Made by a program: the position numbers and the translations under genes. From the NCBI GenBank assembly GCA_004017275.1, contig SAKE01000031.1:1-45469 (forward strand): DNA of 45,469 bases, in the 5' to 3' direction. A model generated the notes under the pieces. That model searched no databases and had not been told where the DNA came from. It saw nothing but the letters and a program-made list of their open reading frames with translations. How positions within the stretch are numbered: position 1 is the stretch's first letter; each line of letters opens with the position of its first letter. Source of the DNA: Mesorhizobium sp. (GTDB lineage Bacteria; Pseudomonadota; Alphaproteobacteria; Rhizobiales; Rhizobiaceae). This document shows positions 24,982 through 32,066 of the stretch, one piece after another.

Positions 24982-25523
24982 GACGGGCCTCCAACGATCC
25001 TGAGATGGTTTTTCGCCTTCGCGGGCTCTTCCATCTCGCGCAGCGCGGCACGAGCCCTGCCGATGCGCGACATCAGCGTGCCCAGCGGCACGCCACTGGC
25101 CTCAGCGGCTTGGCTGTAGGAAAGGCCTTCGATGGCGACGAGGTGCAGCGCTGAACGTTGTTCTTCCGGCAGGCTGAAAAAGGCCTCGCGCACCTGAGCC
25201 AGGCGCACCGAATGTTCCTGCGGCGCCGGCGTGCTGCCGTCGGCCAGATATCCCGCCTGTTCGACGCGCGCCGCTTCGGACCTGCGCGATCGCATTTTGT
25301 CGATGAAAGTGTTGTGGACGATCGACAGCAGCCATGCACGCAGGTTTCCACCGGATCGGAAGGTGCTGCGTCGCTCATAGGCGCGCACCAGCGCATCATG
25401 CACCAGATCCTCGGCATCCGTGCTGTCGCGCGTCAGCGAGCGCGCGTAGCGGCGCAGCGAACCGAGCTGTCCTATGATGTCAAAGCGTGGCATCGACGGT
25501 TTCATGCCCTGTTTACGGAGCAT
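24978..25523 (-). CDS. ECF RNA polymerase sigma factor
   Basis: A 181-aa group IV sigma factor with regions 2 and 4 only. Region 2 reads RRYARSLTRDSTDAEDLVHD and FRSGGNLRAWLLSIVHNTFI; region 4 reads LPEEQRSALHLVAIEGLSYS and GVPLGTLMSRIGRARAAL, with the HTH recognition helix. The ATG at 25523 is preceded by GATCCCC rather than a strong SD; starts at 25505 or 25493 are alternatives. The three genes sigma, anti-sigma and BI-1 form one operon on the minus strand. The inverted repeat GGGAT...ATCCC at 25527-25540 sits at the expected promoter/leader position. It is divergent from the aminotransferase. Confidence 0.92.
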   Translation of the reverse strand: MLRKQGMKPSMPRFDIIGQLGSLRRYARSLTRDSTDAEDLVHDALVRAYERRSTFRSGGNLRAWLLSIVHNTFIDKMRSRRSEAARVEQAGYLADGSTPAPQEHSVRLAQVREAFFSLPEEQRSALHLVAIEGLSYSQAAEASGVPLGTLMSRIGRARAALREMEEPAKAKNHLRIVGGPS

Positions 25524-25688
25524 GTGGGGATCTTAATCCCAACGTCGCCCATTTTTTTCACCGGTCCTGCGATCGGCGGCGCGGCATCGATGTCGGCGCG
25601 AACGGCCATTGCCGCCAGGGCGACGGGAAAAGCGCTGGCGAAATGCGTTCGATTTGCGTATCACTCCGCCGCCATTGGAGCCGTATCA

Positions 25689-26873
25689 ATGTTTGAAGCC
25701 CTGCAGCCCGCCCCCACCGATAAGATCCTCGCCCTGATCGGCCTTTATCGCGCCGATCCGCGCCCCGACAAGGTCGATCTCGGCGTCGGCGTCTACAAGG
25801 ATCGCGACGGCAAGACGCCGGTCATGCGCGCCGTGCGCGAAGCTGAAAAGCGGCTGCTGCAGGGTCAGGATACCAAGACCTATCTCGGCCTTGCCGGCGA
25901 TACCGCCTTCAACACGGTGATGGCCAAGCTCGCTTTCGGCCCTGGCGCCGACATGACGCGCATCCGCGCCGCACAGGCGCCCGGCGGCTCCGGCGCTCTA
26001 CGGCTGGTGGCGGAACTGCTCAAGCGGACACGCTCCGACGCGACCATATGGCTGTCGGATCCGACCTGGCCGAACCACATGCCGGTGATGCGCGCAGCCG
26101 GCCTGCAGATCCGCGAGTACCCCTATTTCGATGCAGCGTCGGGCGCGGTTCGTTTCGACGACATGCTGGCGGCATTGCGGACAGCAAAGAGCGGCGACAT
26201 CGTGCTGCTGCATGGCTGTTGCCACAACCCGACCGGCGCCAATCTGGATGCGGCCCAGTGGGCAGCCGTGGCCGATCTGGTCGTCGAGCGCGAGCTGCTG
26301 CCGTTTGTCGACATCGCCTATCAGGGCTTTGGCGATGGCCTCGAGGCCGACGCGCTCGGCTTGCGACTGCTGGCGGCAAATGTTCCGGAAATGGTCGTCG
26401 CGTCGAGCTGTTCGAAGAATTTCGCCGTCTACCGCGACCGCGTCGGCGCGGCGATGATCCTGGCCAGGGACGGCGCACAGGCCGATGTGGCGATGAGCCA
26501 GATGCTGTCGGCGGCGCGCGCCATGTATTCGATGCCGCCGGACCATGGTGCCGCCGCGGTGCGCATCGTGCTCGAAGACGCCGAATTGCGTGCGGACTGG
26601 GAGGCCGAGCTCGAAGAGATGCGGCTGCGCATGCTGAGACTCCGTGTCCAGTTCGCCGAGGCGTTGCGCCGCCAGTCCAATTCCGACCGTTTCGATTTCG
26701 TCGCCAGCCATCGCGGCATGTTCTCCCGCCTTGGCCTCACGGAAGCGCAGGTCGAACGGCTGCGCGCCGAGCACGGCGTCTACATGGTCGGCGACAGCCG
26801 CATCAATGTCGCCGGCCTGCCCGAGGACGGCATGGACGAACTCGCCAAGGCTGTCGTCTCGGTGCTCGACTGA
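25689..26873 (+). CDS. Aromatic/aspartate aminotransferase (class I)
   Basis: A 394-aa PLP enzyme of the TyrB/AspC subfamily, transferring amino groups between aromatic amino acids or aspartate and 2-oxoglutarate. The N-terminus FEALQPAPTDKILALIGLYR and KVDLGVGVYKDRDGKTPVM are characteristic; the PLP site has HNPTGAN, DIAYQGFGDG and the Schiff-base lysine in SSCSKNFAVYRDRVG. Aspartate versus aromatic preference cannot be told. The ATG at 25689 has GGAG 8 nt upstream; the much longer open frame from 25158 is antisense to the sigma gene and rejected. A perfect 21-bp stem follows about 75 bp after the stop. Confidence 0.92.
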   Translation: MFEALQPAPTDKILALIGLYRADPRPDKVDLGVGVYKDRDGKTPVMRAVREAEKRLLQGQDTKTYLGLAGDTAFNTVMAKLAFGPGADMTRIRAAQAPGGSGALRLVAELLKRTRSDATIWLSDPTWPNHMPVMRAAGLQIREYPYFDAASGAVRFDDMLAALRTAKSGDIVLLHGCCHNPTGANLDAAQWAAVADLVVERELLPFVDIAYQGFGDGLEADALGLRLLAANVPEMVVASSCSKNFAVYRDRVGAAMILARDGAQADVAMSQMLSAARAMYSMPPDHGAAAVRIVLEDAELRADWEAELEEMRLRMLRLRVQFAEALRRQSNSDRFDFVASHRGMFSRLGLTEAQVERLRAEHGVYMVGDSRINVAGLPEDGMDELAKAVVSVLD

Positions 26874-26948
26874 CGTGGCTCGCCTGTGGACAAGGCACTC
26901 TCGCCGGCTGACAGCGTTGGCCGCGCGGCCGGCCGCGCGATAGCATCC

Positions 26949-26993
26949 GATAGAGCGGGTCAGCGTTTCGCGGAAACGCTGACCCGCTCTATC
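26949..26993. repeat. Perfect 21-bp-arm palindrome
   Basis: Arms at 26949-26969 and 26973-26993 are perfect reverse complements (start GATAGAGCGGGTC, end GACCCGCTCTATC) around a 3-nt GCG loop. It lies 76 bp after the aminotransferase stop; TCTCTGTTTT follows, so it may also terminate transcription. Together with the neighbouring palindrome at 27007 it makes a composite element of about 107 bp (26949-27055), like two-palindrome mosaic repeats known from rhizobia. Confidence 0.85.
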
Positions 26994-27006
26994 TCTCTGT
27001 TTTGAC

Positions 27007-27050
27007 GCAATTCCGGACAGAAAACCGTTTCACACTTTTCCTGGAATAGC
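27007..27050. repeat. Intergenic palindrome, AAAACCG..CACTTTT core (copy next to mazG start)
   Basis: GCAATTCC (27007-27014) and GGAATAGC (27043-27050) are the arms, with one mismatch, and the loop contains AAAACCGTTTCACACTTTT. The same sequence, with small changes, recurs at 27894-27937 in the same orientation. It ends 5 bp before the mazG ATG, so it takes the place of the usual ribosome-binding site region. Confidence 0.75.
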
Positions 27051-27055
27051 TCTAG

Positions 27056-27880
27056 ATGACGCCATCGAAAGACATTTCCCGGCTGATCGAGATCATGGCC
27101 GCGCTGCGGGCGCCGAAGACCGGTTGCCCCTGGGACATCGAGCAGGATTTCTCGACCATCGCGCCCTATACGATCGAGGAAGCCTATGAGGTGGCCGATG
27201 CCATCGCGCGCGGTGATCTCGACGATCTGCGCGACGAACTCGGCGACCTCCTGCTGCAGGTCGTCTATCATGCCCAGATGGCCGAGGAAGCCGGCGAGTT
27301 CGCCTTCCCCGACGTGGTTCAAGCCATCACCACCAAGATGATCCGCCGTCACCCGCATGTCTTCGGCGACGAAAAGGCCCGCAGCGCCGGCATGGCCAAG
27401 GGGATGTGGGAAAAGATCAAGGCCGAAGAGAAGGCGGAGAAGCGAAACGCCCGTCTCGCCCGCGGTCTCGACCCCGAAGACAACGGCAAGGGTTTTCTGG
27501 ACAGCGTGCCGGTCGCCCTGCCCGCGCTGACCCGGGCGCTGAAACTGCAGGAGAAGGCCGCCCGCGTCGGCTTCGACTGGAGCGAGGCGGCGCCCATCCT
27601 CGACAAGATCGAGGAGGAGATCGGCGAACTGCGCGAGGCACTGGCCAAGGGCGACACGGCCTCGATCAAGGACGAGTTCGGCGACATGCTGTTTGCCGTC
27701 GTCAATCTCGGCCGACACCTCAAGCTCGATTCGGAAGCAGCGCTGAGCGGCACCAACGAGAAATTCCGCTCACGCTTCCACTATGTCGAGCAAGCCTTGG
27801 AAAAGGCCGGCAACACGCTGGAAAGGGCTGACCTAGCCGAGATGGAAGCGCTCTGGCAGGAAGCGAAAACCGCGAAGTAG
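27056..27880 (+). CDS. mazG: Nucleoside triphosphate pyrophosphohydrolase MazG
   Basis: A 274-aa cytoplasmic enzyme that converts NTPs and dNTPs to monophosphates plus pyrophosphate. It has two MazG domains. The first holds CPWDIEQDFSTIAPYTIEEA and YEVADAI, DELGDLLLQVVYHAQMAEE (the ExxE..D metal-binding pattern); the second holds LDKIEEEIGELREAL and DEFGDMLFAVVNLGRH. The ATG at 27056 lacks a good SD because a palindromic repeat abuts it. It is convergent with hflX; a second copy of the same repeat lies between the two stops. Confidence 0.95.
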   Translation: MTPSKDISRLIEIMAALRAPKTGCPWDIEQDFSTIAPYTIEEAYEVADAIARGDLDDLRDELGDLLLQVVYHAQMAEEAGEFAFPDVVQAITTKMIRRHPHVFGDEKARSAGMAKGMWEKIKAEEKAEKRNARLARGLDPEDNGKGFLDSVPVALPALTRALKLQEKAARVGFDWSEAAPILDKIEEEIGELREALAKGDTASIKDEFGDMLFAVVNLGRHLKLDSEAALSGTNEKFRSRFHYVEQALEKAGNTLERADLAEMEALWQEAKTAK

Positions 27881-27893
27881 TCTCTCTTTTCGG

Positions 27894-27937
27894 GCAATTC
27901 CGGGCGGAAAACCGCTATACACTTTTCCTGGAATTGC
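27894..27937. repeat. Intergenic palindrome between convergent mazG and hflX
   Basis: Perfect 8-bp arms GCAATTCC (27894-27901) and GGAATTGC (27930-27937), loop with AAAACCGCTATACACTTTT. It is a direct repeat of 27007-27050 on the other side of mazG; the flank TCTCTCTTTT before it also resembles TCTCTGTTTT before the first copy. Placed between two stop codons, it could fold on either transcript. Confidence 0.8.
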
Positions 27938-27943
27938 TCCGGG

Positions 27944-29350
27944 TTACCCCTGATTTTTGCGACGCAATCTGCTTTCGATCTCTTCGCGGGCGCTTTGTGT
28001 AGCCTTAAGCGAGATGGTGGCGCTGCCGTCGTCATTGTCGCTTCGCGAAACAACATCGCCATTGCGGTAGAGCCAATCGACAAGGCCGAACTGTGCCGGC
28101 TCGATCGTCACCGTCAGGTCTTCGAGCTCACCCGCCATCCGCGTTTCGATGATCGCCTTCAGCGCATCGATGCCCTCGCCGGTCACCGCCGACACAGCGA
28201 TTGGCGGCGCCTTGCTGGCGTCGGCGCCGCCCGTTGCCATATCGGGGGCAAGCAGCCGGCTCCGGTTGCCCTCGTCGAGCCGGTCGATCTTGTTCCACAC
28301 TTCAATCACACGCTTGGCGTCGCCGGCATCGACACCTAGGTCGGCGAGGATGCGCTCGACATCTTCCGCTTGTGCTGCAGTGTCCGGATCGGAAATGTCG
28401 CGCAAATGAAGCACGAGATCGGCCTCGACCACCTCTTCAAGGGTGGCGCGGAAAGCTGCGATCAGATGTGTCGGCAGGTCCGAGATGAAACCAACCGTGT
28501 CGGAAAGAATGATCGGCGTGCCGTGCGACAGGCGCACGCGGCGCAGCGTCGGATCGAGCGTGGCGAACAGCATGTCCTGCGCCAGGACGTCCGCCCCGGT
28601 CAGCCGGTTGAACAGCGTCGACTTGCCGGCATTGGTGTAGCCGACGATCGCCACCACCGGGAACGGCACCTTCCTGCGCTTGGCGCGGTGCAGGTCGCGT
28701 GTGCGGCGCACAGTCTCCAGCTCTTGCTTCAGCTTGATGATCTTTTCCTGCAACTGCCGCCGGTCGGATTCGATCTGCGTTTCGCCGGGGCCGCCGAGGA
28801 AGCCGGCACCGCCGCGCTGGCGCTCCAGATGGGTCCAGCTGCGCACGAGGCGTCCCTTCTGGTAATTGAGATGGGCGAGCTCGACCTGCAGCGTGCCTTC
28901 CTTGGTGCGGGCGCGCTCGCCGAAGATTTCGAGGATCAGCCCGGTGCGGTCCAGCACCTTGGCGTTCAGCTCTTTTTCGAGATTGCGCTGCTGCACCGGG
29001 GTCAGCGGATGGTCGACGACGACCACTTCCGCATGTCCCTCTTTGACGATTTCGGCGAACTCGGCGACCTTGCCGCTGCCGAGCAGCGTCGCCGGGCGCG
29101 GATCGTTGACGGTCACCACCGCGGTGTGGATCAGATCGAGGTTGATGGCGCGGGCAAGGCCGACGGCTTCGTCGTGACGGGCATCGGCCGAACGCATCAG
29201 CCGTGGGCGGTTGGCCTCGTCGTCGTTGCGCTGGTGGCGGGTAAGGACGGGCACAATGACAACCGCCCGGGTCGGGTCCTTGGCTTCCGTCCCGGGATGA
29301 TGCGCTGGTTTTCCGCGAACGGTGGCGTCCGCGTCTTTCTCACGTGCCAA
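27944..29350 (-). CDS. hflX: GTPase HflX
   Basis: A 468-aa ribosome-associated GTPase that splits or rescues stalled ribosomes. N-terminal HflX domain: LLGSGKVAEFAEIV, VDHPLTPVQQRNLEKEL, then GRLVRSWTHLERQRGG and FLGGPGETQIE. The GTPase domain has G1 GYTNAGKSTLFN, G3 DTVGFISDLP and G4 NKID. C-terminal ~50 residues are a small alpha/beta tail. The ORF begins with a TTG at 29350, directly after the hfq stop (29351-29353), suggesting coupled translation; the true start could lie a few codons later. hfq-hflX is a common bacterial gene pair. Confidence 0.92.
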   Translation of the reverse strand: MAREKDADATVRGKPAHHPGTEAKDPTRAVVIVPVLTRHQRNDDEANRPRLMRSADARHDEAVGLARAINLDLIHTAVVTVNDPRPATLLGSGKVAEFAEIVKEGHAEVVVVDHPLTPVQQRNLEKELNAKVLDRTGLILEIFGERARTKEGTLQVELAHLNYQKGRLVRSWTHLERQRGGAGFLGGPGETQIESDRRQLQEKIIKLKQELETVRRTRDLHRAKRRKVPFPVVAIVGYTNAGKSTLFNRLTGADVLAQDMLFATLDPTLRRVRLSHGTPIILSDTVGFISDLPTHLIAAFRATLEEVVEADLVLHLRDISDPDTAAQAEDVERILADLGVDAGDAKRVIEVWNKIDRLDEGNRSRLLAPDMATGGADASKAPPIAVSAVTGEGIDALKAIIETRMAGELEDLTVTIEPAQFGLVDWLYRNGDVVSRSDNDDGSATISLKATQSAREEIESRLRRKNQG

Positions 29351-29596
29351 TCAGGCGCCCTGGCTTTCCTCGCCATCGAACATCTGAACCGGCTGGCTCG
29401 GCATGATCGTGGAAATGGCGTGCTTGTAGACGAGCTGGGAGTGACCGTCACGGCGCAGCAGGACACAGAAATTGTCGAATGAAGTGACCACGCCAGTCAG
29501 CTTCACGCCGTTGATGAGGAAGATGGTGAGCGGGTTCTTGCTCTTGCGAACTGAATTCAGGAACAGGTCCTGAAGGTTTTGCGATCGTTCCGCCAT
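29351..29596 (-). CDS. hfq: RNA chaperone Hfq
   Basis: An 81-aa Sm-like protein that binds small RNAs and mRNAs as a hexameric ring. Sm1 segment: FLNSVRKSKNPLTIFLINGV and KLTGVVTSFDNFCVLL; Sm2 segment: DGHSQLVYKHAISTIMP, with the YKHA motif that contacts RNA. The frame is open 21 codons further upstream, but the ATG at 29596 gives the family N-terminus MAERSQNLQDLFL. It is the first gene of an hfq-hflX transcript; upstream, a 145-bp gap to dat contains an inverted repeat at 29680. Likely expressed from its own promoter there. Confidence 0.96.
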   Translation of the reverse strand: MAERSQNLQDLFLNSVRKSKNPLTIFLINGVKLTGVVTSFDNFCVLLRRDGHSQLVYKHAISTIMPSQPVQMFDGEESQGA

Positions 29597-29679
29597 TGTT
29601 CTTGTCTTTCGCCGATCCCCTTCGGTTTGCAAGCCAATGCGCCAAATTAACGGGCGCATGTCAAGCTCGCAAACACCGT

Positions 29680-29700
29680 CTTGTCGTCAGTAACGACAAG
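29680..29700 (-). repeat. Inverted repeat between dat and hfq
   Basis: CTTGTCGT (29680-29687) and ACGACAAG (29693-29700) form a perfect 8-bp stem with a 5-nt loop, 41 bp after the dat stop. No T-run follows on either strand. It could be a weak terminator, a regulator site in the hfq promoter, or chance. Confidence 0.4.
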
Positions 29701-29741
29701 CAGAACGAGATATATTGATGTTCATTCCACCTGTGCGGTTA

Positions 29742-30605
29742 TCAGGCTGGACTTTTTTCCGCAATGTCAAAAAAGGCCTGCCGCAAGGAAAGTGTTACTG
29801 AGCCGGGGTGCCCGTTGGCGACCGGATCGCCGTCGATGGCCACGACGGGCATGGCGATTGTGGTTGCGGAACTGATGAACGCTTCGCGTGCCGCCTTGGC
29901 CTCGGCGACGGAAAAGCCGCGTTCCTCGATCTTCAGGCCAAGCCTGGCCGCCACTTCAAACAGGGTCGTGCGGGTGATGCCGCGCAGGATGCCATGTTCG
30001 GCCGGCCTGGTGACGAGGACGCCGTCCCTTGTGACGATCCAGGCGTTGGACGATCCGCCCTCCTTGACGTTGCCGTCGGTGTCGACGAACCAGGCTTCCT
30101 GCGCGCCGGCTTCCTTGGCCTTCTGCTTGGCCAATACATTGGGCAGCAGTCCGACGGTCTTGATGTCGACCCTGTCCCAACGATTTTCCGGCACGGTAAT
30201 GACCGCGATGCCCGTCTCGGCTCGCTTTGCGCCAGCCGCCGGATCGGCCTTCCTGGCCGTCACCACCAGGGACGGCTTGGTGTCGGCGGATGGGAAGACA
30301 AAGTCGCGGCTGGCGACGCCGCGCGTCACCTGGACATAGACCAGCCCATTGGCGACACGATTGCGGTTGACCACCTCGCGCAGGATCAGCGGCAGCACGT
30401 GCGAGGCGACCGGCCAGGCGATCGACAATTCGGTCAGCGAACGGTTCAGCCGGGCCAGATGGCGCGGCATGTCGACGATGAAGCCACGCGCGACTTCGCA
30501 GACCTCATAGACACCGTCGGCGAACTGATAGCCGCGATCCTCGATATGCACGGCAGCGTCGGCGTGCGTGACATAGCGCCCGTTGACATAGGCAATGCGC
30601 GGCAT
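29742..30605 (-). CDS. dat: D-amino-acid aminotransferase
   Basis: A 287-aa fold-type IV PLP enzyme. The N-terminus AYVNGRYVTHADAAVHIEDR and YQFADGVYEVCEV is typical of D-alanine aminotransferases; PLP lysine in DIKTVGLLPNVLAKQKAKE; EGGSSNAWIV and GILRGITR are further cofactor-contact segments. The reaction interconverts D-alanine and 2-oxo acids, supplying D-glutamate or D-alanine for peptidoglycan; a branched-chain aminotransferase-like role is less likely. It lies between ntrX and hfq on the same strand, an order that is common in rhizobia. A 99-bp gap to ntrX suggests it may be co-transcribed with the regulator genes. Confidence 0.9.
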   Translation of the reverse strand: MPRIAYVNGRYVTHADAAVHIEDRGYQFADGVYEVCEVARGFIVDMPRHLARLNRSLTELSIAWPVASHVLPLILREVVNRNRVANGLVYVQVTRGVASRDFVFPSADTKPSLVVTARKADPAAGAKRAETGIAVITVPENRWDRVDIKTVGLLPNVLAKQKAKEAGAQEAWFVDTDGNVKEGGSSNAWIVTRDGVLVTRPAEHGILRGITRTTLFEVAARLGLKIEERGFSVAEAKAAREAFISSATTIAMPVVAIDGDPVANGHPGSVTLSLRQAFFDIAEKSPA

Positions 30606-30704
30606 TGGCGACCCCTCAGAAATTCTCGGGCTTTCTTATGCGATTCCACCGCGGCCGTAACCGGCAAATGGTTGGCCCAGGCAAGGCTGACCGGAGGCCG
30701 CGCG

Positions 30705-32066
30705 TCAGACGCCCAGCGACTTCAGCTTGCGATGCAGAGCGGAGCGCTCCATGCCGATGAACTCGGCGGTTTTCGAGATGTTGCCGCCGAACCGGTTGAT
30801 CTGGGCGATCAAATAGTCCTTCTCGAACTGTTCGCGCGCCTCGCGCAGCGGCAGCGCCATGATGTGCTGATCGGATTGATTCGGCGTGCGCGGCATGACA
30901 TCGCCGATCTCGGCCGGCAAAAGGTCCGCGGTGATCGGCGCATCGACGTCGTCGCCGCGCGCAAGGATCATCAGGCGCTCGACATTGTTGCGCAGCTGGC
31001 GGACGTTGCCTGGCCAGTTGTGCGCCTGCAGCACGGCCAGCGCGTCGTCGCCGATGCGGCGCGGCTTGATGCCGGCCTGGCGGGCGATCTGCTTCATGAA
31101 ATTGTCGACGAGATAGGGAATGTCCTCGCGCCGCTCGGCCAGCCCCGGCACCATGACCGGAACCACCGCCAGGCGATGGTAGAGATCCTCGCGGAAACGG
31201 CCGTCGGCGATCATCGCCTCGAGATTCTGGGAGGTCGAGGAAATGATGCGAACATCGACCTTGACCCGCTTGGTGCCCCCTACCCGCTCGAACTGCTGCT
31301 CAACCAGGACGCGCAGGATCTTGTTCTGCGTCTCGCGTGGCATGTCGGCCACCTCGTCGATGTAGAGGATGCCGCGATGGGCCTCCTCAAGCGCGCCGAC
31401 CTTGCGCTCGACGCCGTTCGATTCGGTGCCAAACAGCTCGATCTCCATGCGCTCGGGCGTGATGTTGGCGGCGCTCAGCGTCACGAACGGTGCGCTCTTG
31501 CGCGCCGACAGCGTGTGGATGGCACGCGCGGCCAGTTCCTTGCCTGAGCCCGACGGGCCGACGATCATCACGCGGCTGTTGGTCGGCGCGACGCGTTCGA
31601 TGGTCTGGCGCAACTGGCTCATCGCCGACGACATGCCGATCAGGTCGAAGGTCTCGCCGCTGCGCAGCTTGAGGTCGGAAACCTCGCGCCGCAATTTCGA
31701 CGTCTCGAGCGCGCGCTCGGCAATAAGGATCAGCCTGTCGGCTTTGAACGGTTTTTCGATGAAGTCATAGGCGCCGCGACGGATGGCGGAGACCGCCGTT
31801 TCGATGTTGCCGTGGCCGGAGATCATCACCACTGGCAAGGTCGGGTGCATGGTCTTGATCTCGTCGAGCAGCGCCAGCCCGTCCAGGCGCGAGCCCTGCA
31901 GCCAGATGTCGAGGAAAATCAACCGTGGCGCCCGGTCGGCGATCGCCGCCAGCGCGCTGTCGGCATCGAATGCCGTGCGGGTTTCGTGACCTTCGTCGCT
32001 CAGGATGCCCGCGACGAGTTCACGGATGTCTTCCTCGTCATCGACGATGAGAATATCAGACGCCAT
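30705..32066 (-). CDS. ntrX: Response regulator NtrX
   Basis: A 453-aa NtrC-family response regulator, partner of NtrY. Receiver domain: ILIVDDEEDIRELVAGILSD with the phospho-acceptor Asp in LIFLDIWLQGSRLDG; AAA+ domain: Walker A VGPSGSGKELAARAIH, Walker B ILYIDEVADMPRE; C-terminal Fis-type HTH: GGNISKTAEFIGMERSALHR. The position where sigma-54 activators carry GAFTGA reads SNGVERKVGALEE, so the sigma-54-contacting loop is missing. In alphaproteobacterial NtrX this is known, implying control through sigma-70 promoters or repression. The start overlaps ntrY by 11 bp. Confidence 0.95.
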   Translation of the reverse strand: MASDILIVDDEEDIRELVAGILSDEGHETRTAFDADSALAAIADRAPRLIFLDIWLQGSRLDGLALLDEIKTMHPTLPVVMISGHGNIETAVSAIRRGAYDFIEKPFKADRLILIAERALETSKLRREVSDLKLRSGETFDLIGMSSAMSQLRQTIERVAPTNSRVMIVGPSGSGKELAARAIHTLSARKSAPFVTLSAANITPERMEIELFGTESNGVERKVGALEEAHRGILYIDEVADMPRETQNKILRVLVEQQFERVGGTKRVKVDVRIISSTSQNLEAMIADGRFREDLYHRLAVVPVMVPGLAERREDIPYLVDNFMKQIARQAGIKPRRIGDDALAVLQAHNWPGNVRQLRNNVERLMILARGDDVDAPITADLLPAEIGDVMPRTPNQSDQHIMALPLREAREQFEKDYLIAQINRFGGNISKTAEFIGMERSALHRKLKSLGV

